Source: Deltaproteobacteria bacterium | GTDB lineage: Bacteria > Myxococcota_A > UBA9042 > DTJE01 | DNA: 5,898 bases | NCBI GenBank assembly: GCA_016784945.1 | Contig: JADHTP010000206.1 | Span: forward strand, 1 to 5,898 | Reading direction: 5' to 3' | Shown: piece by piece, positions 1 to 5,898 of the stretch | How the letters are laid out: each line of letters begins with the position of its first letter | How positions within the stretch are numbered: the stretch's first letter is position 1 | Position numbers and translations under genes: made by a program | Notes under the pieces: model-generated | What the model saw: the letters and a program-made list of their open reading frames with translations, nothing else | What the model was told of the DNA's origin: nothing | Database searches by the model: none

Positions 1-263
1 TCCAGGGTCTTCCATGCCAGGAGGCCGGCATGCCATGCGAGCACAGGTCCCGATTCCGATACCCGGTTGCGGCGGAAGGTCTGGTCCAGCACCTTCAGTA
101 TGGCGTCGGCGGCGGGGCCCTTGTCCAGGCCCGAGACAAGCTCGCCGAGGAACGATTCCAGGTCCTCTGTATCCAGGGCCATGGCGTCCTTGATGGCGCC
201 TTCGAGGTCCGATACCGCGGTGGGGTCGTTTTCGAGTGCGGACAAGAGTTCACTCACTTCCAT
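1..263 (-). CDS. Partial CDS, N-terminal 87 residues of an acidic helical protein of unknown function
   Basis: An ATG at 263-261 is preceded by a strong Shine-Dalgarno GGAGGAGG (complement of 270-277) six bases upstream, and the frame stays open for 87 codons to the window edge, so the C-terminus lies outside. The product starts MEVSELLSALENDP. It has no signal peptide or membrane segment, so it is probably cytoplasmic. The first 60 residues are rich in Asp, Glu, Ala and Leu with regular hydrophobic spacing, typical of short amphipathic helices. The last visible stretch is more basic (FRRNR) and then Trp-containing (residues 77-84). I do not recognise the family. A TPR-like or other helical-repeat protein is possible, but no repeat consensus is visible in this fragment. 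It lies 208 bp downstream of the lipoprotein pair on the same strand and may have its own promoter. The coding call is well supported by the RBS and open frame; the function is unknown. Confidence 0.8.
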   Translation of the reverse strand, partial: MEVSELLSALENDPTAVSDLEGAIKDAMALDTEDLESFLGELVSGLDKGPAADAILKVLDQTFRRNRVSESGPVLAWHAGLLAWKTL

Positions 264-322
264 GGATTTCCTCCTCCGGCGGGCCAGGGCCGGCAGACCC
301 TTCCCAGATGGTCAGCTGATCG

Positions 323-351
323 GTTTTATCAGATAGGCATATCACTAGCAA
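323..351 (-). promoter_or_regulatory. Weak sigma70-like promoter candidate for the partial downstream gene
   Basis: Read on the minus strand, TTGCTA (complement of 346-351) and TAAAAC (complement of 323-328) are separated by exactly 17 bases. Each hexamer matches 4 of 6 consensus positions. The start codon of the partial gene is about 60 bases further downstream. A 5-bp inverted repeat, CTGAT/ATCAG (arms 316-320 and 328-332), overlaps the -10 position and could be an operator half-site pair, but it is short enough to arise by chance. This stretch is more AT-rich than the flanking coding DNA. Confidence 0.35.
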
Positions 352-417
352 GACTCGTAGATAGGGTGTGTAGAGTGTTGGGGGAAACCACGCCAGAAGG
401 GTGCTTCGCGGATCGGA

Positions 418-467
418 CGATCAACGATCTACGATGAAACGATCAACGACCTGCGATTGGCGACTGG
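418..467. repeat. Imperfect heptanucleotide tandem repeat, seven units
   Basis: On the plus strand the units are CGATCAA (418), CGATCTA (425), CGATGAAA (432, one base longer), CGATCAA (440), CGACCTG (447), CGATTGG (454) and CGACTGG (461). Every unit starts with CGAT or CGAC, and unit starts are spaced 7,7,8,7,7,7. The array lies in the intergenic region and ends only four bases from the stop codon of the 651-residue lipoprotein gene. It resembles in style the short tandem heptamer repeats (STRR) described in cyanobacteria. No coding frame or clear transcription-terminator hairpin with a U-tract accompanies it. Its function is unknown. Confidence 0.7.
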
Positions 468-471
468 CCCC

Positions 472-2427
472 CTAGGGCTGCACCTGCACGGTGACCGCGG
501 CTTCGTCGCTGAAGTAGAACAGGTCGTTGATGTCGTCCACGGAGAACACCACCAGGCGGAACTCGTATTCACCCGCCACGTCGGGGATGAACTGGACTCC
601 CGAGCCCACGCCGGACTGGTTCAGGAAGACCTTGCTGGCCGCCGGCTTTTTCGACACGAACCAGGTGTAACCCTGGTCGTAGATGTCGAAGCTGCCGCCA
701 TCACTGGCCGAGCCGTACAGGGTCATGGCCACGCCGGCCTGTGCATTGGCATAGTCGTCCGTGGTGCCCGGGTTCGCCACGGGCAGGTCCACGCCCTCGA
801 AGTCCTTGGAGCCCTTGAGTGAGGCGTCCACGGTTTCGTCCTGCCCGGAGTTCGGGTCCAGGTAGGTCACCACCAGCGTGGCGTTCAGGTACATCTCATC
901 GTATTCCGTCTCGGCGTCGAACTCCACGGTCAGCGGGAGCAGTCCCCATTTCGGCACCACCGTATCCGCCGGCACCGGCGTCTTGATGGAGAAGGTGTCG
1001 GGGTCCAGCTCGGGGAACGCCTTGACGATCTTCACGCCCCGGATGGTCAGGTCGCCGTTGCCCTTGTTCATGATGACCACGGTCTTTTCCTTCCTTTCGC
1101 CTTCCAGCGCAAAGAAGGTGACCTGGCTGCCCAGGGGCGGCGCCAGGTCGATGTCGCTCTTGGGCGCCCCGCCGCACAGCGGGATGTCCTCGCGACCCTC
1201 GGTGGGGCTGGCATAGTCGATGCCCAGGATGCCGTTGATGCCCTTGGCGCCGGAGGCGGTATAGGTCACGGCGATGTCCAGTGTCCTCTGGGACGACAGG
1301 CTGTACAGGGGGCCGGTGATGGGCTCGTCGCTCTGGAACGCGCCGCAGCCCGGGGGGGCGGCGTCCTGCATGCCGCCGGACACGTACCATGCCAGCGTAT
1401 AGGCGGTTTCGCCACCCTGCTCGATGGATGGCTTCTTCACGTTGACCGCGCCGGCGCCCACGTTGAGAAGGGTCACCACCTTGGTGCACATCTCGCCAGG
1501 GTTGATGGTCTGCGTGAAGTCCATGCAACCGGCCGCCTGGTCCGCGTAGGACACGGCCAGCTGGCCCGCCTGGGTTTCACCCCGGACTACGATGCCCGTG
1601 GATGGTGAACTGTGGTCGTTGCTCTTGATGATGACCTGGTTCTCGTCGGGCGTGTCCGTGGGTGCGTAGCACAGCTTGAACTTGAGTTCGGTCAGCCCCT
1701 CGCCGGAACTCGCCGGGTAGACCAGCGTGCCCTGGTTGGGCGGGTTGGGAATGGTGAATTCGTCCGTGGCGAACTTCATGCTGATCCCGTCGATCCGCAG
1801 GGCGTCCGTGCCCACGTTGGTGACGGTGAATTCCGTGCAGGCCGGGTTGGCCTTGGTGGCGTTCACGAAAGTGTAGTTGTTCGGGGTCACCGCGATCTTG
1901 GCGGACTTCACGTAGGGCTCGATGGTCACGTAGAACGGGGTGTTGCTGGTATCACTGGAATCGATGACGAAGGTGGATGTCCCTCCCTCCAGCGTTTCGG
2001 GCTGGTAGATGGCCAGGAACTCCAGGGTCTCGTTGGCGATGGAGGTGTTCTCCAGTTCCGTGGGCAGCCCCAGGAACAACCCCATGTCGAGGATGGGGGC
2101 GTTCTGGTCGTAGCCATACTGGATCTTCCGGTTCTCTTCCAGCAGTTCGTAGCCCAGGTCCATGAGCTGCACGTCGGCGTTGCCACCCGACTCCAGGCGA
2201 ATGGAGTCGATGCTGAGCGCCTTGGTCCCGATGTTCCAGACCACGATTTCCAGGGGATCGTGGTCCTTGTTGAACTGGACCGTTTCGCCGTTTTCCACGT
2301 TCTGCTTGTTGATCTCCACGGACACGCGCCCCCGGGTTCCCAGTGACCCGGCGTCGCCGCAGTGGATGGTGATCCCGGTCACGGAAAGGAGGGCGAATGC
2401 CAGGGCGAACCCGTACATGGACTTCAT
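472..2427 (-). CDS. Exported ASH-domain protein with C-terminal PKD/K319-like domain, probable lipoprotein, 651 aa
   Basis: The likely product is a cell-envelope protein with a beta-sandwich stalk; its ligand is unknown. The start is set at ATG 2427-2425 because a GGAGGT sits six bases upstream and the next 22 residues form a signal peptide (MKSMYGFALAFALLSVTG). The frame is open further upstream to 2526, but that extension would overlap the preceding gene and bury the signal. Cys23 is the likely lipid attachment site, although the -1 residue is His rather than Ala, Gly or Ser. Four ASH/HYDIN-like Ig domains lie roughly at residues 33-170, 176-285, 288-415 and 423-540, with strands such as FTVTNVGTDALRI and VVIMNKGNGDLTI. 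Residues about 545-651 form a PKD/K319-like domain, marked by YTWFVSKKPA and FIPDVAGEYEFRLVV. Six cysteines besides Cys23 (197, 253, 301, 314, 361, 418) could form three disulfides inside ASH domains 2 and 3. The gene lies 35 nt behind the vWA lipoprotein gene and is probably co-transcribed. The stop is TAG. Confidence 0.9.
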   Translation of the reverse strand: MKSMYGFALAFALLSVTGITIHCGDAGSLGTRGRVSVEINKQNVENGETVQFNKDHDPLEIVVWNIGTKALSIDSIRLESGGNADVQLMDLGYELLEENRKIQYGYDQNAPILDMGLFLGLPTELENTSIANETLEFLAIYQPETLEGGTSTFVIDSSDTSNTPFYVTIEPYVKSAKIAVTPNNYTFVNATKANPACTEFTVTNVGTDALRIDGISMKFATDEFTIPNPPNQGTLVYPASSGEGLTELKFKLCYAPTDTPDENQVIIKSNDHSSPSTGIVVRGETQAGQLAVSYADQAAGCMDFTQTINPGEMCTKVVTLLNVGAGAVNVKKPSIEQGGETAYTLAWYVSGGMQDAAPPGCGAFQSDEPITGPLYSLSSQRTLDIAVTYTASGAKGINGILGIDYASPTEGREDIPLCGGAPKSDIDLAPPLGSQVTFFALEGERKEKTVVIMNKGNGDLTIRGVKIVKAFPELDPDTFSIKTPVPADTVVPKWGLLPLTVEFDAETEYDEMYLNATLVVTYLDPNSGQDETVDASLKGSKDFEGVDLPVANPGTTDDYANAQAGVAMTLYGSASDGGSFDIYDQGYTWFVSKKPAASKVFLNQSGVGSGVQFIPDVAGEYEFRLVVFSVDDINDLFYFSDEAAVTVQVQP

Positions 2428-2433
2428 TTTCCT

Positions 2434-2439
2434 ACCTCC
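2434..2439 (-). promoter_or_regulatory. Ribosome binding site that fixes the start of the second lipoprotein gene
   Basis: GGAGGT on the minus strand ends six bases before the ATG at 2427. It lies in the 35-nt gap after the TAG stop (2465-2463) of the upstream gene. This supports independent initiation of the second gene within one transcript and argues against the longer frame that begins inside the upstream gene. Confidence 0.85.
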
Positions 2440-2462
2440 GGTTTCGAAGCGGATTATTCGTT

Positions 2463-5400
2463 CTATTCCGTCAGGCAAAGGGTCTTGTAATACACCTTGA
2501 TCTCGTCGCCGGGCTGCGGCATGCACGACCCGTTTTCGTCAAAGATGATGCTGTTGGATGGGGCGTCGTAGGTCCAGCCCGTGGCGCAGACATCGTTGTT
2601 GACCCAGACCTTGACCGTGGGCGGGTCGGCTAGGCGCGTCAGGAAGAACTGCAACTTGAGCCCGAAGGCCTCGCCCCCGATCTCGTTCATGATGGGGCTG
2701 TAGGAACTGTCGCACAGGTCCCCGATCACGCCGTTGGTCTCCTGAGAGACCTTGATATAGCGCTTCCCGGCTCCGGCCTCGTCGCAGGTGCTGGGGCTCT
2801 GGCCCACGATGGAGTTGAAGTGCATCATGTTGACGTTGTAGAAGCCCTTGATCTCCTTCAGGAAATCAATATAGAAGTAGATGTCCGCCGAGCTCTGGTC
2901 CTCTTCGTCCGACAGGGCGATGATTTCCAGCTGGGCGTCTTCCCGCAGGAAGCCCTTGTTCCAGCCGCCGCAGGTCCCTTCAAGGCAGTAGACCGAGCCG
3001 CAGGCCGCCGGGTCCGGGCACACGTTCGGATTGTTGTGGCAGTCGGTGTCGCTGTTGCAGGGCTCGTCGGTCTCCGTGGTCAGGGGGGCGGAAAGCGCCA
3101 CCTGGGCCGCCTGGAGTCCGGCCTCCTGCTCGTCGGTGCAGGGGCCGTTGAACCCGGCGCAGTGGGGCCCGCCGTTGCAGCCCAGGTCCGCCAGGTCCTT
3201 GAACTTGGCCATGCTGCCGCTGGTGGGGGTCATGTATCGGGGGGACTTGTTGGTAACGGGCCCGTAGTTGAGCATCCCAACCACCTGGTCGTCCACCACG
3301 TTCATGCTGATGATGCCGATGTGGTAGTCGTTTTCCAGGACGGCGGCGTGCTGGATGAAGTCGTCGTAGGCCGCGATCAGCTTGTCCTGCTCGCCGCACA
3401 TGGAGCCCGAGTCGTCGATGACCATCAGGATGTCCACCTCCTGGCCCGTGACCTGGGTGAAGATGTCGGTCTGTTCGGTTTCGAAGGTCCCTTCACCCTC
3501 CAGCTTCACCGTCACCAGGGGCGCCGTGGAGTCGGTGCTCTCGATGTGGATGTGGCAGGTGTCGAGGCCTTCGTCCTGGGGTGCATAGACCGTCTCGAAG
3601 CACATGGAAACCGCCGCCGAGATGTCCTTGGGCAGTGGGGGCACGTTCTTCTTCTTGAACTCGGGCGAGCAGTTCTTGAAGGAAAGGTCCGAGATGGTGA
3701 GAGGCGCGTTGCCCGTGTTGTACACGCACACCTTGAAGGTCTGCGAGAAGCACCCGATGGTGGTCAGGCCGAAGTCCACCTCGCCGGGGAGGATGGAGAT
3801 CTTGGCCGTGCCGCTGTCGCCGTCCAGGTTGGGCGACCAGCCGCCCAGGCCGGGGATTCCACCACCGCCGTCAGCCTCGGGAATCACGATGTCCTTCTGG
3901 AGCTGGGTGTCGTACAGCACGGCGCTGGCCAGGGCCGGGTAGGTCATGAGCATGCCGAACACCGACTGGTTGGCCGGGGGCGTGAACCGGATCTTCAGCA
4001 TCACGTGGCCGCCGGGACCGATGCCGTTCTGCACCGCCGGGGGGAGTCCCGCGTAGATGTAGTTCTTCGATCCGAAGCCCGTCCCGGGCTCGGAACAGCT
4101 GACGGAAATTCCCATCAGGCCGCTGCAGTCCTCGATGGTGGCGCTCTTGAAACTGCAGTAGCCGGTCCCGTTGTTCATGAGCTTGAAGGCCTTCTCCTTG
4201 TAGAAGCCCTTGGGCACCACGCCATAGTCCAGCTTGCCCGGTACCAGCACCGGTTCGCATGTAGGCGTTCCCGCGCGCTTGGCCACGAGGGGTACTTCGA
4301 CGTTGGCCTTGCTGGGGTCGTTGGACGTGAATTTCAGTGTCGCCGTGGCCGTGCCGTTGTCCGGACCCAGGTTGGTGAAGGTCATGGTGACCGTCTTTCC
4401 CTGGTTGGCCATGATGGAGCCAGGGCCGCAACTGGTCAAGTCGGAGGGGGCAAACCCGCCCGTGGGCTCGAACCCGAATTCGTTCGGGATCCCGTCGGCA
4501 TCGTCGCCGACGATCTCGAAGCAGCCCCCCGCTTCGTTGATGATCAGCTCGCCAGTACCTTCGTTGTTCATGTTCAGGGGCCGCTTGGATGTGATCATCT
4601 GGCCCACGAACAGGAAGTCGATGGCATCGGGGACCAGGGTCAGGATGGGGGCGTCCACCCGCCCGAAGATGTCCAGCTTGATGAGGCTCTGGGCGTTGTC
4701 ACTGCTGCCGATGAGCAGGTTGCCGATGGGCTCGCCCTGGTTGCCCACGGCGCTCACGGCCTGCCACTGCAGGGTGATCGTGACGGACTCGCTCGGCGCG
4801 ATCTCAAGTTCCTCGGCGGGGACGGCCTTGGCCATGCCGCCTTCCACCTGGATGTTGAGGTGCTCCAGATCCGTGCTTGCCGGGTCGAACTGGACGCCTT
4901 CCTTCCAGATTTTCAGGGTGTCGTTGCCCTGGTTCTCGATGGTCAGGTCCACCGTTTCCACGGCGTCCTGGGCCACGTAGCCGAAGTCGATGACGAAGGG
5001 GGACACCACGATGCGCGGCCCCAGTTCCGTGCCCCGCACCAGGAACGAGAAAGCCTCCTTTTCGCCCTTGGAGATGCCGTCCACGATGAGCCACGACTCG
5101 TCGTATCCGCCTTCCTTGGGCTCGTAGTGCATGACCAGGCCCACCTCGTCGTCGGGGTTCAGGTCCACGGGCAGCCCGTTCCCCTGGATGGTCACCGGGT
5201 CGCTGATGATGGAGAAGTCCTTGCTGCCGTCGGTGCGCAGGTAGATCTGGTTCACGGTGTACATGTCGGAGCCGTAGTTCTGGATGCGCACGTCCAGGTC
5301 CTTGAAGTCGCCGCCCGGGACCTCGCCGAAGTCGATGGGGTTGGGGAGGGAGATCAGCTTGGCGATGGGCGCCAGGGAGGACACGTAGATCAGGTCCTCG

Positions 5401-5774
5401 TTGTCGGGCGGCACGTTGTGGTCGATGATCAAGGCGCCGCTGTCGGCTTCGGAGTCCGTGGGCTTGTAGTGGATCAGGATGGTGGTGGAGTCACCGGGTT
5501 GCAGCTCGGCCACATCGAAGGGATCCACCCAGAATTCCTCGCTGGTGGCGTCCGTGAAGTAGATGTCCTTCAGGCGGATGGTGCCGGAGGTGCCCGTGTG
5601 GGTCAGCTTCACCGCCTGCTTGTGTTCGGAGTTGATGTCCACGGCCCCGAAGGACACAGACGAGGGGATGATCTCGAGGACGAGATGCTCCCCCACCCCT
5701 CCTTTGCTGGCGCATGACAGGGCAAAGGCCGTCAGGGCCAGGAGTCCGATGGTCAGGGTGCGGCGGCTAGACAT
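2463..5774 (-). CDS. Multi-ASH-domain lipoprotein with von Willebrand A domain and Cys-rich insert, 1103 aa
   Basis: The likely product is a membrane-anchored, metal-dependent adhesion or scaffold protein; the ligand is unknown. The start ATG (5774-5772) has GGAGGG seven bases upstream. Residues 1-20 are a signal peptide ending in FALS before Cys21, which fits the PROSITE lipoprotein pattern. Six ASH/HYDIN-like Ig domains begin near residues 31, 139, 253, 376, 506 and 657. Most open with an 'I.P..idFG.V' strand and follow with 'V.l.N.G...L.I'; domain 4 has DFLFV instead of the FG motif. A Gly-rich linker (about 634-656) separates domains 5 and 6. A vWA domain follows from about 775: ILMVIDDSGSM carries the MIDAS residues D787, S789 and S791, and D956 in IALSDEED is a plausible later MIDAS acid. 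Between them lies a Cys-rich insert (866-935). The last ~60 residues are a small beta-rich module containing WTYDAPSNSIIF and PGDEIKVYY. All 26 cysteines other than Cys21 lie after residue 417. This is the first gene of a probable two-gene operon. Confidence 0.93.
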   Translation of the reverse strand: MSSRRTLTIGLLALTAFALSCASKGGVGEHLVLEIIPSSVSFGAVDINSEHKQAVKLTHTGTSGTIRLKDIYFTDATSEEFWVDPFDVAELQPGDSTTILIHYKPTDSEADSGALIIDHNVPPDNEDLIYVSSLAPIAKLISLPNPIDFGEVPGGDFKDLDVRIQNYGSDMYTVNQIYLRTDGSKDFSIISDPVTIQGNGLPVDLNPDDEVGLVMHYEPKEGGYDESWLIVDGISKGEKEAFSFLVRGTELGPRIVVSPFVIDFGYVAQDAVETVDLTIENQGNDTLKIWKEGVQFDPASTDLEHLNIQVEGGMAKAVPAEELEIAPSESVTITLQWQAVSAVGNQGEPIGNLLIGSSDNAQSLIKLDIFGRVDAPILTLVPDAIDFLFVGQMITSKRPLNMNNEGTGELIINEAGGCFEIVGDDADGIPNEFGFEPTGGFAPSDLTSCGPGSIMANQGKTVTMTFTNLGPDNGTATATLKFTSNDPSKANVEVPLVAKRAGTPTCEPVLVPGKLDYGVVPKGFYKEKAFKLMNNGTGYCSFKSATIEDCSGLMGISVSCSEPGTGFGSKNYIYAGLPPAVQNGIGPGGHVMLKIRFTPPANQSVFGMLMTYPALASAVLYDTQLQKDIVIPEADGGGGIPGLGGWSPNLDGDSGTAKISILPGEVDFGLTTIGCFSQTFKVCVYNTGNAPLTISDLSFKNCSPEFKKKNVPPLPKDISAAVSMCFETVYAPQDEGLDTCHIHIESTDSTAPLVTVKLEGEGTFETEQTDIFTQVTGQEVDILMVIDDSGSMCGEQDKLIAAYDDFIQHAAVLENDYHIGIISMNVVDDQVVGMLNYGPVTNKSPRYMTPTSGSMAKFKDLADLGCNGGPHCAGFNGPCTDEQEAGLQAAQVALSAPLTTETDEPCNSDTDCHNNPNVCPDPAACGSVYCLEGTCGGWNKGFLREDAQLEIIALSDEEDQSSADIYFYIDFLKEIKGFYNVNMMHFNSIVGQSPSTCDEAGAGKRYIKVSQETNGVIGDLCDSSYSPIMNEIGGEAFGLKLQFFLTRLADPPTVKVWVNNDVCATGWTYDAPSNSIIFDENGSCMPQPGDEIKVYYKTLCLTE

Positions 5775-5815
5775 GATTGCTCCCTCCAGGTGCTCGCTTT
5801 GCTACCTATGTACGC

Positions 5816-5831
5816 CTTCCGCAGACGGAAG
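5816..5831 (-). promoter_or_regulatory. Stem-tetraloop at the predicted 5' end of the operon transcript
   Basis: CTTCCG-TCTG-CGGAAG is a perfect 6-bp inverted repeat around a 4-base loop. It begins about 8 bases downstream of the -10 box, so the transcript would start almost directly with the hairpin. Such 5'-terminal stems are known to protect mRNA from RppH/RNase E-type decay, and that role is inferred here. There is no U-tract, so it is not a terminator. The hairpin leaves about 40 bases of leader before the start codon, and the RBS is outside it. Confidence 0.5.
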
Positions 5832-5838
5832 TCGCAAC

Positions 5839-5869
5839 ATTATAACTAAAATCACCACTACTTATGCAA
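5839..5869 (-). promoter_or_regulatory. Sigma70-like promoter of the two-lipoprotein operon
   Basis: On the minus strand a perfect TATAAT (complement of 5839-5844) lies in an AT-rich stretch that contrasts with the GC-rich genes. The best -35 candidate is TTGCAT (complement of 5864-5869), with a long 19-base spacer and only TTG conserved, so the -35 is weak. Transcription would start near 5832, giving a leader of about 58 nt. No gene is seen between 5775 and the window end at 5898; the region holds only this promoter and the leader hairpin. Confidence 0.6.
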
Positions 5870-5898
5870 GTGTTTTTGCGCATGTAGTCAACTGTTGT

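Noticed and set aside
30..437. Plus-strand frames at 30-437 and 67-336
   Set aside because: They overlap the minus-strand partial gene, which has a strong RBS and natural amphipathic composition, and they run through the AT-richer promoter region and into the heptamer array.
264..471. Rho-independent terminator after the operon
   Set aside because: No GC-rich stem followed by a U-tract was found in this gap; the pairings available within the heptamer array are weak and lack a U-run.
457..2346. Plus-strand open frames at 457-822, 878-1216 and 1612-2346 opposite the second lipoprotein gene
   Set aside because: They mirror coding-strand codon bias and encode no recognisable domain; the opposite strand encodes convincing ASH and PKD-like domains.
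2428..2526. Upstream extension of the second lipoprotein by 33 residues
   Set aside because: It would overlap the end of the preceding gene and place a charged stretch before the signal peptide. The ATG at 2427 has an ideal RBS and exposes the signal peptide.
2820..5717. A 965-codon open frame on the plus strand, opposite the vWA lipoprotein gene, with a GTG start and a GGAG five bases upstream
   Set aside because: It is antisense to a gene with clear domains, signal peptide and RBS. Its product is a low-complexity mix rich in Val, His, Gly and Asp with no recognisable motif, as expected when a GC-rich gene with few A/T third positions is read in reverse. The GGAG is most likely coincidental.

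Overview
The window is high-GC, tightly packed bacterial DNA, and all its genes lie on the minus strand. Large lipoproteins built from tandem ASH/HYDIN-type ('choice-of-anchor D') immunoglobulin-like domains, combined with a von Willebrand A domain, a Cys-rich insert and a PKD-like domain, suggest Myxococcota or another delta-proteobacteria-like lineage. This is inferred from domain style only; no taxonomic marker is present.

Layout in transcription order (right to left). Positions 5898-5775 are a promoter and leader region: a perfect TATAAT -10 box, followed by a 6-bp stem-tetraloop that would sit at the 5' end of the transcript. Positions 5774-2463 encode a 1103-residue lipoprotein with six ASH-like domains, a vWA domain with an intact DxSxS motif and a C-terminal beta-rich module. 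After a 35-nt gap, positions 2427-472 encode a second, 651-residue exported protein with four ASH-like domains and a C-terminal PKD/K319-like domain. Positions 471-264 hold an imperfect heptanucleotide tandem repeat directly behind the second gene's stop codon and a weak promoter candidate. Positions 263-1 are the start of a third gene that runs off the window; it encodes an acidic, apparently helical, probably cytoplasmic protein.

The two large genes form a probable two-gene operon. Both products appear to be exported and membrane-anchored, with Ig-like stalks ending in different heads: vWA (metal-dependent adhesion type) in the first, PKD-like in the second. The simplest reading is a pair of cell-envelope proteins that act together in adhesion or surface-complex assembly, but no ligand or partner can be read from the sequence. 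I see no mobile element, CRISPR array, tRNA or rRNA. The long plus-strand open frames are shadows of the two large genes.
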